The position numbers and the translations under genes were made by a program. The notes below the pieces were generated by a model, which saw only the letters and a program-made list of their open reading frames with translations, did not search any database and was not told the origin of the DNA. Positions 56,642 to 64,000 of a DNA stretch of 64,000 nt are shown piece after piece. Source of the stretch: Bordetella genomosp. 9 (lineage in GTDB: Bacteria > Pseudomonadota > Gammaproteobacteria > Burkholderiales > Burkholderiaceae_B); NCBI RefSeq assembly GCF_002261425.1, contig NZ_NEVJ01000001.1, positions 496,001 through 560,000 on the forward strand, in the 5' to 3' direction. Position 1 is the stretch's first letter, and every line of letters begins with the position of its first letter.

Positions 56642-58344
56642 CCTCGTTCCGCCTGTCCGTCTTCGATGCGCGCCAGCCTGGGTACGGCGTCGATCAGCGT
56701 CCGCGTGTACGCGTGGCGAGGGTTGCGCAGGACATCCGCGGTGGCACCGTATTCGACGATCCGGCCGCGTTGCATGACGGCGATGTGGTCGCACATTTCC
56801 CCGGCCACGCGCAGGTCGTGCGTGATGAACACCATGGCCAGCCGGAACTGCTCGCGCACGCGGGCGAACAGGTCCAGCACCTGTGCCTGGACGGAAACGT
56901 CCAGCGCGGATACCGGTTCGTCCGCGACCAGCAGTTCCGGCTCCATGGCCAGGGCGCGCGCGATGCCGATGCGTTGGCGCTGTCCCCCCGAGAACTCGTG
57001 CGGGTTGCGGTCGGCGGCCTCCGGTCCAAGTCCGACCAGCTGCAGCAGTTCGATGGCCTTGGCCATGGCCTGCTTTTTCGGCATGCCTTGGGCGATGGGG
57101 CCGGCGGCGATGGTCGCGCCGATACGATGGCGCGGGTTCAGGGATGCATAGGGATCCTGGAACACCATCTGGATGCGGCCCCGGGACAGTTCGCGGAAGC
57201 GCGCCCCCGAAAGCAGGTTCTGCCCCTTGAACAGGACGCGGCCGCGATCGAAATCCTGCAGTCCGACGATGCAGCGTCCCACCGTGGATTTGCCGGAGCC
57301 GGACTCGCCGACCAGGCCCAGTGTCTGCCCACGGCGCAGCGTGAAGCTGACGTCGCTGACGGCCGGCACTTCGCGGCCGCGGCGGAACAGGCTGCCTGCC
57401 GTGACATAGGTCTTGCACAGATCCTGCACTTGCAGCAGATGCAGCGGATCCGGCGCGGCCTCGGCGGCGCGCGGCGTGCCTTGGGGAATGGCGGCGATCA
57501 ACTGGCGCGTATACGGCTGCCGGGGGGCCGACAGCAGCTGCGCGGCGGGGCCGGATTCCACCACGCTGCCGGTTTGCATGACCACCACGTGGTCGGCGAT
57601 CTCGGCGACGACCCCGAAATCGTGGGTGATGAAAAGCAGCGCGGTGCCGCGCCGCCGCTGCAGGTCCCGCATCAGCGCCAGGATCTGTGCCTGCGTGGTG
57701 ACGTCCAGCGCCGTGGTCGGCTCGTCGGCGATCAGCAGCCGGGGTTCCAGCGCCAGGGCGCAGGCGATCATCACGCGCTGCCGCTGCCCGCCCGACAGGC
57801 GGAAGGGATAGGCGTCCACCAGGAGTTCCGGATCGGGCAGGCCCACATCGGCCAGCGCGGCGACGATGCGCCGGCGCTTTTCCGCGGCGGGCAGCCTGAT
57901 GTGGGCGTCGAAGACTTCGGCGATCTGCTCGCCGATGCGCATCACCGGGTTCAGCGCGGACATCGGCTCCTGGAACACCATGCCCATGCGCTGGCCGCGC
58001 AGCGCGCGCAGCCGCTCTTCGTCCAGGGCCAGCAGGTCCTGCCCTTCGAACAGGATGCGGCCGGCGACGGGCGATACGGCGGGCCGCGGCAGCAGGCCCA
58101 TGACGGCATTGGCGATCATCGACTTGCCCGAACCCGATTCGCCGACGACGCACAGCGTCTGGCCGGGCAGGATGGCGAAGGAAACCTGGCGCACCGCGAG
58201 TTCGCGGTCGCCGCCCTTGGGCAGGCGGATGCTCAGGTCCTGCACATCCAGGACTGGCGCGGCATCGCCGTCCATGCCTGGCGTAGAGGCCATGCTCATT
58301 GGGGCCACGCTCATCGAGGCCACGCTCATCGAGGCCACGTTCAT
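56638..58344 (-). CDS. Fused double ABC ATPase (DppD-DppF type), second system
   Basis: A 568-residue fused peptide-importer ATPase. Domain 1: [50 protein letters not shown]. Domain 2: [50 protein letters not shown]. The first about 20 residues are a four-copy Met-Ser-Val-Ala-Ser-like repeat, so several in-frame ATGs exist; 58344 overlaps the permease stop as ATGA. Confidence 0.93.
   Translation of the reverse strand: MNVASMSVASMSVAPMSMASTPGMDGDAAPVLDVQDLSIRLPKGGDRELAVRQVSFAILPGQTLCVVGESGSGKSMIANAVMGLLPRPAVSPVAGRILFEGQDLLALDEERLRALRGQRMGMVFQEPMSALNPVMRIGEQIAEVFDAHIRLPAAEKRRRIVAALADVGLPDPELLVDAYPFRLSGGQRQRVMIACALALEPRLLIADEPTTALDVTTQAQILALMRDLQRRRGTALLFITHDFGVVAEIADHVVVMQTGSVVESGPAAQLLSAPRQPYTRQLIAAIPQGTPRAAEAAPDPLHLLQVQDLCKTYVTAGSLFRRGREVPAVSDVSFTLRRGQTLGLVGESGSGKSTVGRCIVGLQDFDRGRVLFKGQNLLSGARFRELSRGRIQMVFQDPYASLNPRHRIGATIAAGPIAQGMPKKQAMAKAIELLQLVGLGPEAADRNPHEFSGGQRQRIGIARALAMEPELLVADEPVSALDVSVQAQVLDLFARVREQFRLAMVFITHDLRVAGEMCDHIAVMQRGRIVEYGATADVLRNPRHAYTRTLIDAVPRLARIEDGQAERG
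58285..58344 (-). repeat. Four tandem 15-bp units carrying start codons
   Basis: Minus-strand units: ATGAACGTGGCCTCG, ATGAGCGTGGCCTCG, ATGAGCGTGGCCCCA and ATGAGCATGGCCTCT. Each begins with an in-frame ATG of the fused ATPase, so the number of copies sets the number of potential start codons. Confidence 0.85.
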
Positions 58345-59183
58345 CGGCCTCTCCCATCCAGCCGGGCGTTCAGGCCGTCGTTCAAGCCTTCGCCCACCAG
58401 GTTCAAGGCCAGCACGGTGAGCAGAATGGCCAGCCCGGGGAACACGGCCATCCACCAGGCCTGCTGCAGCACGCTGCGCGCGGAGCCCACCATGTAGCCC
58501 CAGCTCATCTCGTTGGGGTCGCCCAGTCCCAGGAAACTCAGGCTGGATTCCAGCAGGATGCTGGTGGCCACCATCAGCGACGCCATCACGATGATGGGCG
58601 ACGCGGCGTTGGGCAGGATCTGCGTCAGGATGATGCGCGGCGTGGACTGGCCGGCCAGGCGCGCCGCGGCGACGAAATCGCGCTGCCTGAGCGTCAGGAA
58701 TTCGCCGCGCACCAGGCGGGCCACCGGCGGCCAGGACACCAGGCCTATCGCCGCCACGATGGATCGCACCGACGGCTGGAAGATGGCGACCAGCACGATG
58801 GCCAGCGCGAAACTGGGTATGCACTGGAAGATTTCGGTAAAGCGCATCAGCGCCGCGTCGACCCAGCGGCCGAAGTATCCGGCCACCGCGCCGATGCCCA
58901 CGCCGATCAGCAGCGACACCACGGTGGACACAACGCCTATCAGCAACGACACGCGGGCGCCATAGATGACGCCCGACAGGATGTCGCGGCCCAGCGTGTC
59001 CGTTCCCATCAGCACGCCCGGTTCGGCGCCCGGCGCCAGGAATGGCATCTGTGTCATGTCCCATGGATTGCCGGGGGCGAACATGGGACCGAAGATGGCC
59101 GCCGCCGCGGTCAGGACCAGCACCAGCAGGCCGGCCACGGCGCCCTTGTTGCGGCAGAAGCGCCGCCAGAATGCTTTGCTCAT
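58341..59183 (-). CDS. ABC peptide-type permease, DppC subunit, second system
   Basis: A 280-residue permease: N-terminal helix, GTDTLGRDILSGVIYGARVSLLIGVVST (DppC hallmark) and the ATPase-contact loop DFVAAARLAGQSTPRIILTQILPNA. The start at 59183 is preceded by AAAAAAGGGGAAA. It is translationally coupled to the fused ATPase. Confidence 0.92.
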   Translation of the reverse strand: MSKAFWRRFCRNKGAVAGLLVLVLTAAAAIFGPMFAPGNPWDMTQMPFLAPGAEPGVLMGTDTLGRDILSGVIYGARVSLLIGVVSTVVSLLIGVGIGAVAGYFGRWVDAALMRFTEIFQCIPSFALAIVLVAIFQPSVRSIVAAIGLVSWPPVARLVRGEFLTLRQRDFVAAARLAGQSTPRIILTQILPNAASPIIVMASLMVATSILLESSLSFLGLGDPNEMSWGYMVGSARSVLQQAWWMAVFPGLAILLTVLALNLVGEGLNDGLNARLDGRGR

Positions 59184-59224
59184 GGGCTTTCCCCTTTTTT
59201 TCCGCCAGGGCGTGTCGGCCGCCC

Positions 59225-60199
59225 CTAGGTCAACTCGATACGAGGATCGACCAGCGTGTAGACGAAGTCGGTGATCAGGTTGAAGAGCACGGCCATCGCC
59301 GCGGCTACCAGGAAGCATCCCAGCAGCAGGTTGTAGTCGCGCTGCATCAAGGCATCGAACATCAGCCGGCCGATACCGGGCCAGGCGAATACGGTTTCGG
59401 TGAGGACCGCGCCGCCTATCATGCCGCCGGCCTGGATTCCCGCCAGCGTCACTACCGGCAGCAACGCATTGCGCAGGATGTGGGCGCGCTGGATGCGTCC
59501 CGGCCGTACGCCCTTGGCGCGTGCGGTCTTGACGAAATCCATCTGCGCGACCTCCAGCATCGAGGCGCGCGTCATGCGCGCGTAGACCGCCATATAGAAC
59601 AGCGCCAGCGTCAGCGCGGGCAGCACCAGGTGCTGGGCGATATCCCATGCCAGGGCCATGCCGTGCAGGTCCGCGCCGACGGTGAAGTAGCCGAAGCCGG
59701 GCAGCACGCCGAGTTTGACGGTGAACAGCAGCACCGCCATCATGGCCAGCCAGTAGAGCGGGGTGGCGTAGAACACCAGCGAGACCACGGTGACCAGGCT
59801 GTCCACCCAGCTGCCGGCGCGGCGGCTGGCCAGCGCGCCCGCCATGACGCCCAGTATCAGCGACAGCACGAAGGCGCTGCCGGTCAGCAGCAGGGTCGCC
59901 GGCAGGCGATCCGCGATCAGGGCCATCACGGGCTGCTGCTGGCGGTACGAATAGCCCAGGTCCAGATGCACGACGTGTTGCAGGTATTTGAAAAGCTGCG
60001 TGCCCAGGGGCTGGTCCAGGCCGAACTGGCCGCGCAATTGCGAAACGAATTGCGCGTCCGAGGCGCCGGCCTCTCCCGCCATGACCGCCACCGGATCGCC
60101 CGGAGCGGCACGTATCAGCAGGAAGTTGACGGTGGCGATCAGCATCAGGGCCACCAGGCCCTGCGCCAGCCGGGTCAGCATGAATTGCAGGCGTTTCAT
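59225..60199 (-). CDS. ABC peptide-type permease, DppB subunit, second system
   Basis: A 324-residue permease starting MKRLQFMLTRLAQGLVALMLIATVNFLLIRAAPGDPVAVMAGE, with the coupling loop DFVKTARAKGVRPGRIQRAHILRNA. It lies 10 bases after the receptor gene. Together with the DppC subunit it forms the pore. Confidence 0.93.
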   Translation of the reverse strand: MKRLQFMLTRLAQGLVALMLIATVNFLLIRAAPGDPVAVMAGEAGASDAQFVSQLRGQFGLDQPLGTQLFKYLQHVVHLDLGYSYRQQQPVMALIADRLPATLLLTGSAFVLSLILGVMAGALASRRAGSWVDSLVTVVSLVFYATPLYWLAMMAVLLFTVKLGVLPGFGYFTVGADLHGMALAWDIAQHLVLPALTLALFYMAVYARMTRASMLEVAQMDFVKTARAKGVRPGRIQRAHILRNALLPVVTLAGIQAGGMIGGAVLTETVFAWPGIGRLMFDALMQRDYNLLLGCFLVAAAMAVLFNLITDFVYTLVDPRIELT

Positions 60200-60209
60200 C
60201 GCTCGCGGG

Positions 60210-61775
60210 TCAACCGATCCAGGCGCGGCTCAGGCCGTCGTTCAAGCCGATGGCGGAACTGACGGGGTCATGCACCTTGGTGCGGTACAGGGTGGGAAAC
60301 TCGATCTCGTGCAGCCAGGCCACGGGTACGTCCTGCAGCAGGATTTTCTGCACCTGGAGATAGGCGTCGGCACGTTGCTTCGGGTCCACGGCGCGCGCGC
60401 CGCTGGCGAACAATTCGTCCACCTTGGGGTTGCTGTAGCCTTCGACGTTGTTGAAAGGCGAGCCTTTGGCGATGGTGCTGCTGGTGTAGTTGCGGGCCAC
60501 GCCCAGGGCTGGATCGCCATACTGGTACACGTAGGTGAACGCGATGTCGTAATCCCATTCGTTCAGCCGCTGATTCCACCCGGCGACATCCGAGGGCGTC
60601 AGGTCGATCTTGATGCCCGCCTGCATCAGGTTCTGCCGCACGATCTCCGCCTGGCGCTGCCAGGTCTCTCCGTAGGGCAAGGGCAGCAGGCGCAGCGTCT
60701 CGCCCTTGTAGCCGGATTCCGCCAGCAGCTGCTTGGCCTTGTTCAGGTCATGGGGATACTTGGCCACATCGTCGCTGTAGTACTTGATGTGGCTGTTGAA
60801 GGGACCGGTGGCGACCTTCGCATAACCCTGGTACGCAATCTTCGTCATGGCGTCGCGATTGATCGCGTACATGACGGCCTGCCGGAACTTGACGTTGTCC
60901 ATCGGCGCCTTGCGGTTGTTCAGCCACAGCCACGATTGCGGGGCAAAGAACTCCCAGCCCTTGGTCGTCACCGCGGCGCCGGGCAGCTTGGCCAGGCGCG
61001 CGACGTCGAAGAACTCCACGGCGCCGCCCGGCACGATGTCCACCTTGCCGGACTCGAAGGCCGCGGCGCGCGAGGCCGCATCGGGGATGACATGGAAATA
61101 GACGTTATCGACCAGGGGCAGGTCCTTGACGTGGTATTTGTCGTTCGCCACCAGATGAATGTACGAGCCCTTGACCCACTCCTTGAATTTGAAGGGGCCC
61201 GTGCCGATGGGCGTGCTGTTGGCGGAGTTGGCAAGGAAGTCCGTGCCTTCGTAGATATGCTTGGGCACCATGGGCATGGAGCCGTTTTCGAACAGGCCCA
61301 GGAACGGCCCGAAGGGATACTTCAGCTTGAACTGGACGGTCAGCGGGTCCAGCGCCTTGATCGTGTCCACGGCCTCCAGATTGCCGCGCAGCCGCGCGTG
61401 CGTCTTGCGCAGGAAGACATCGGCGGAGAACACCACGTCGTCGGCGGTGAAGGGCTTGCCGTCGTGCCAGCTCACGTCGGGCTTGAGCTTGAAGGTATAG
61501 GTCAGGCCGTCGTCGCTCGCGGTCCAGGACGTCGCCAGTTGCGGGTGCGGCTCCAGTTTCTCGTCGTAACGCAGCAGGCCTTCGTAGATGTTGCCGGCGA
61601 CCATCTGGGCAGGCCCGTTCTGGATGATGCCGAGCATCAGCCCGGGCGGTTCCGGCTGCACGATGACGTTGAGGGTGCCGCCCTTCTTGGCTTGCGCCAG
61701 CGCGGACAACGGTACCCCGGCGATGGAAATGCCCAGGCCTGCTGCGCCCAACTTGATGAGCTCACGACGATTCAT
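60210..61775 (-). CDS. ABC transporter receptor, family 5, second system
   Basis: A 521-residue periplasmic receptor. The start MNRRELIKLGAAGLG has a twin-arginine-like motif (RRELIK), suggesting export by Tat, unlike the Sec signals of the other two family 5 receptors here. Family features: YEGLLRYDEKLEPHPQLATSW, YTFKLKPDVSWHDGKPFTADDVVFS and IGTGPFKFKEWVKGSYIHL. It lies 72 bases after the aldolase-like gene. Peptides, polyamines or opines are possible ligands. Confidence 0.92.
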   Translation of the reverse strand: MNRRELIKLGAAGLGISIAGVPLSALAQAKKGGTLNVIVQPEPPGLMLGIIQNGPAQMVAGNIYEGLLRYDEKLEPHPQLATSWTASDDGLTYTFKLKPDVSWHDGKPFTADDVVFSADVFLRKTHARLRGNLEAVDTIKALDPLTVQFKLKYPFGPFLGLFENGSMPMVPKHIYEGTDFLANSANSTPIGTGPFKFKEWVKGSYIHLVANDKYHVKDLPLVDNVYFHVIPDAASRAAAFESGKVDIVPGGAVEFFDVARLAKLPGAAVTTKGWEFFAPQSWLWLNNRKAPMDNVKFRQAVMYAINRDAMTKIAYQGYAKVATGPFNSHIKYYSDDVAKYPHDLNKAKQLLAESGYKGETLRLLPLPYGETWQRQAEIVRQNLMQAGIKIDLTPSDVAGWNQRLNEWDYDIAFTYVYQYGDPALGVARNYTSSTIAKGSPFNNVEGYSNPKVDELFASGARAVDPKQRADAYLQVQKILLQDVPVAWLHEIEFPTLYRTKVHDPVSSAIGLNDGLSRAWIG

Positions 61776-61847
61776 GACGGGTGGATCCTTCTGGATGAAC
61801 GGAATGGAATGGCGCGCCCGGCATCCGGGCGATGCGGGTAGGGCGGG

Positions 61848-62639
61848 TCAGTCGCGATAGGACGCGCTGCTTGGCGGTTCCAGGCGTTGCAGCATCGCGC
61901 GCCATTCGCGCGCGTTGGGATCGGGACGTCCCGGCAGGCGGTTGCTGTCGCCGCTCTCGTACTGCCGGGCGGTGCGTTCGGCGATGTCCTCAGGCACGGG
62001 ATGAACGGCCTGGCCGGTGGCCTGGATGGCCATTTGCACGCGGCACGCACGTTCCAGATTCAGGTGAAGGATGAAGGCCTCGGCCACGGTGGAGCCCAGG
62101 GTCAGCAGGCCGTGATTGCGCAGGATCATGGCGCGCGAAGTCGGGCCCAGGTCCTCGATCAGGCGTTCGCGCTCGCCGTGATCGAGCGCGATGCCTTCGT
62201 ATTCGTGGTAGACGACACGGTTGTGGAACTGCATCGCCCACTGGTTGCAGGGCTGCAGGCCGCAGGCCAGCGAGGACACCCCGACCCCCGCGACGGTATG
62301 GGTATGCAGGACGCAGGTGGCGTCATGGCGGGCCATGTGCACGGCGCTATGGATCGTGAAGCCGGCGGGATTCACATCATGGCCGTTCGGCTCGACGATG
62401 TGGCCGTCCAGGTCGATCTTGACCAGCGAGGATGCCGTGATGTCCCGAAACAGCATGCCGAAGGGGTTGATCAGGAACTGGTCTTCCGTACCCGGCACGC
62501 GCGCGGAGATATGCGTATAGATGCTGTCGTCCATCCCGTAATGGGCGACCAGCCGATAGGCGGCCGCGAGGTCGACGCGCATCTGGCGTTCCGCCTCGGA
62601 CATGGAAGCCGGACGCTGCTGCAGGGTTTGCACGGCCAT
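61848..62639 (-). CDS. Class II aldolase/adducin-family protein
   Basis: A 263-residue protein with the FucA/RhaD-type zinc site: His112 and His114 (LHTHT) and His176 (RNHGLLTLG). The Glu that acts as the base in fuculose-phosphate aldolase (E. coli Glu73) aligns with His97 in FTIHSAVHMA, as in adducin-like members, so true aldolase activity is doubtful. First gene of a nine-gene operon and divergent from the deaminase-like gene. Confidence 0.85.
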   Translation of the reverse strand: MAVQTLQQRPASMSEAERQMRVDLAAAYRLVAHYGMDDSIYTHISARVPGTEDQFLINPFGMLFRDITASSLVKIDLDGHIVEPNGHDVNPAGFTIHSAVHMARHDATCVLHTHTVAGVGVSSLACGLQPCNQWAMQFHNRVVYHEYEGIALDHGERERLIEDLGPTSRAMILRNHGLLTLGSTVAEAFILHLNLERACRVQMAIQATGQAVHPVPEDIAERTARQYESGDSNRLPGRPDPNAREWRAMLQRLEPPSSASYRD

Positions 62640-62696
62640 GACTTACCTTCGATCGTTGGGTGGGCACGGCCATTGTGCGGCCGGGATGGTCTATAA

Positions 62697-62713
62697 CTGT
62701 CGTCTGTCGACAG
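62697..62713. promoter_or_regulatory. Candidate GntR operator in the 219-base divergent gap
   Basis: CTGTCGACAG (62704-62713) is a perfect palindrome, and CTGTCG also occurs just before it (62697-62702). The form N-TGTCGACA-N fits the GT-N-AC pattern common for FCD-type GntR operators. It lies about 60 bases before the aldolase gene, between it and the deaminase-like gene. No other signal was recognised in this gap. Confidence 0.5.
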
Positions 62714-62858
62714 CTTGCAGCGCTTCCACGGCGGCGCAAAGAGGGATAACCCGCAAGATCAGGGTTATTGCTGAGCTGTGGCGGCATGCACCGGTCCGGC
62801 AGGACTCCCGGTATAAGCTGTCGCGACCAGCGTCCGCCTTTCCTGGGAGTGCCATCGT

Positions 62859-64000
62859 ATGCTTGACGCCATCCTGAAAGACTGCACCCTGCCGGACGGC
62901 CGTACCGGTATCGATATCGGCATCGCGGACGGACGCATCGCGGCGGTGCAGCCGCGATTGCAGGCCGAAGCCGCGCGCGTGGTGGACGCCGCCGGCCAGC
63001 TGGTCAGCCCGCCGTTCGTCGACGCGCACTTCCACATGGACTCGACGTTGTCGTACGGCCTGCCGCGCGTGAACGGCTCCGGCACGCTGCTGGAAGGCAT
63101 CGCCTTGTGGGGCGAACTGAAACCCCTGCTCAGCCAGGAGGCGCTGGTGGAAAGGGCGTTGGCCTACTGCGACTGGGCCGTGGCCAAAGGCCTGCTGGCC
63201 ATACGCAGCCACGTCGACGTCTGCGACCCGCGCCTGCTGGCGGTGGAGGCGTTATTACACGTCCGCGAACGGGTACGGCCCTACCTGGACCTGCAACTGG
63301 TGGCGTTTCCGCAGGACGGCGTCTTGCGGGCGCCCAACGCGCTGGAAAACCTGAAGCGGGCACTGGATATGGGCGTCGATGTGGTGGGGGGCATCCCGCA
63401 TTTCGAACGCACCATGCAGGATGGCGCGGAATCGGTGCGCATACTGTGCGAGCTCGCGGCGCAGCGGGGCTTGCGCGTGGACATGCACTGCGACGAAAGC
63501 GACGATCCGCTATCGCGCCATATCGAAACGCTGGCATTCCATACGCAGCGCCTGGGCCTGCAGGGCCGTGTGGCGGGGTCGCACCTGACTTCCATGCATT
63601 CGATGGATAACTACTATGTCTCGAAGCTGTTGCCTCTGATACGTGAGTCCGGCGTCGCGGCGATTGCCAATCCGCTCATCAACATTACGCTGCAGGGTCG
63701 CCACGACACCTATCCCAAGCGGCGCGGCATGACGCGCGTCCCGGAACTGCTCGAAGCCGGCGTGCCGGTCGCCTTCGGCCACGATTGCGTCATGGATCCC
63801 TGGTACGGCCTGGGCAGCGCCGACATGCTGGAAGTGGCCCACATGGGATTGCATGTGGCGCAAATGACGGGGCAAACCGCCATGCGCGCGTGCTTCACCG
63901 CGGTCACGGAGACCCCGGCGCGCATCCTGGGCCTGGACGACCTGGGCATCGCGCCCGGCAAGCGTGCCGACCTGGTACTGTTGCAGGCGCGCGACCCGGT
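62859..64000 (+). CDS. Cytosine deaminase-like amidohydrolase, 3' end outside window
   Basis: 380 codons are visible before the window ends. It matches the CodA branch of the amidohydrolase superfamily: His57-x-His59 (DAHFHMDSTL), GSGTLLEGIALW, His210-Cys-Asp-Glu213, GSHLTSMHSMDNYY, NPLINITLQGRHDTYPKRRGMTRV and GHDCVMDPWYGLGSADML. The metal ligand Asp309 is kept, but the next residue is Cys310 where E. coli CodA has Asp314, a residue lining the active site. Substrate may therefore differ from cytosine. GGGAG precedes the ATG at 62859. Confidence 0.87.
   Translation, partial: MLDAILKDCTLPDGRTGIDIGIADGRIAAVQPRLQAEAARVVDAAGQLVSPPFVDAHFHMDSTLSYGLPRVNGSGTLLEGIALWGELKPLLSQEALVERALAYCDWAVAKGLLAIRSHVDVCDPRLLAVEALLHVRERVRPYLDLQLVAFPQDGVLRAPNALENLKRALDMGVDVVGGIPHFERTMQDGAESVRILCELAAQRGLRVDMHCDESDDPLSRHIETLAFHTQRLGLQGRVAGSHLTSMHSMDNYYVSKLLPLIRESGVAAIANPLINITLQGRHDTYPKRRGMTRVPELLEAGVPVAFGHDCVMDPWYGLGSADMLEVAHMGLHVAQMTGQTAMRACFTAVTETPARILGLDDLGIAPGKRADLVLLQARDP

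Overview
The window is a GC-rich bacterial chromosome segment with densely packed genes, many of them joined by ATGA start/stop overlaps. The gene content points to Betaproteobacteria, order Burkholderiales, most likely Alcaligenaceae (Bordetella/Achromobacter-like). The pointers are a Bug/TctC-type receptor, a RibBX-type riboflavin protein, the rsmD-coaD-ferredoxin block next to ftsY, and many catabolic transporter operons. This placement is inferred from gene content, not from a database search.

Layout. (a) 1-9163: end of a sulfatase gene, an MFS transporter, and a five-gene export operon (membrane fusion protein, double ATPase, two ABC-2 permeases, outer membrane lipoprotein) divergent from a CecR-like TetR gene. 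This matches the E. coli cecR-ybhGFSR order with an outer membrane factor added. (b) 9275-24136: mainly housekeeping genes: AsmA, a lone MOSC N-terminal domain, BenE, ferredoxin, CoaD, RsmD, FtsY, a CYTH-CHAD protein, RibBX, RibH, NusB, ThiL, PgpA, CinA, PyrF and DgkA. (c) 24262-33880: a sugar-acid catabolic cluster with a GntR/FCD regulator, a Zn-dehydrogenase, a TRAP transporter, an SDR, an FAH hydrolase, a UxaA-type dehydratase and an Ldh-family oxidoreductase. The enzymes suggest a non-phosphorylative route through 2-keto-3-deoxy and 2,4-diketo acids. (d) 33920-45900: an oligopeptide-type ABC system with two paralogous receptors, a fused double ATPase, a GntR/FCD regulator, an alpha/beta hydrolase and a peptidase C45-type N-acyltransferase/amidase. 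YihY and FUSC membrane proteins lie in between. Three identical TTGGCGCCAA palindromes lie before three of its transcription units. (e) 46149-48354: groESL with a CIRCE operator and a strong terminator. (f) 48430-52826: a Fic protein and a VOC protein that look like acquired islands, then an IclR regulator divergent from a TauD-type dioxygenase and a Bug receptor, with a clear promoter and an 18-bp palindrome. (g) 52849-64000: a nine-gene operon (class II aldolase/adducin-like protein, ABC peptide-type importer, 2-hydroxyacid dehydrogenase, EamA transporter, GntR/FCD regulator, acetylpolyamine amidohydrolase-like deacylase) divergent from a cytosine deaminase-like amidohydrolase cut by the window end.

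Most promising for new biology: the TTGGCGCCAA regulon in (d), which appears to tie a C45 amidase and an esterase to a two-receptor ABC importer; and the operon in (g), which pairs amide- and amine-acting hydrolases with an importer and carries a candidate CTGTCGACAG operator. No tRNA, rRNA, CRISPR array, integrase or insertion sequence was seen.
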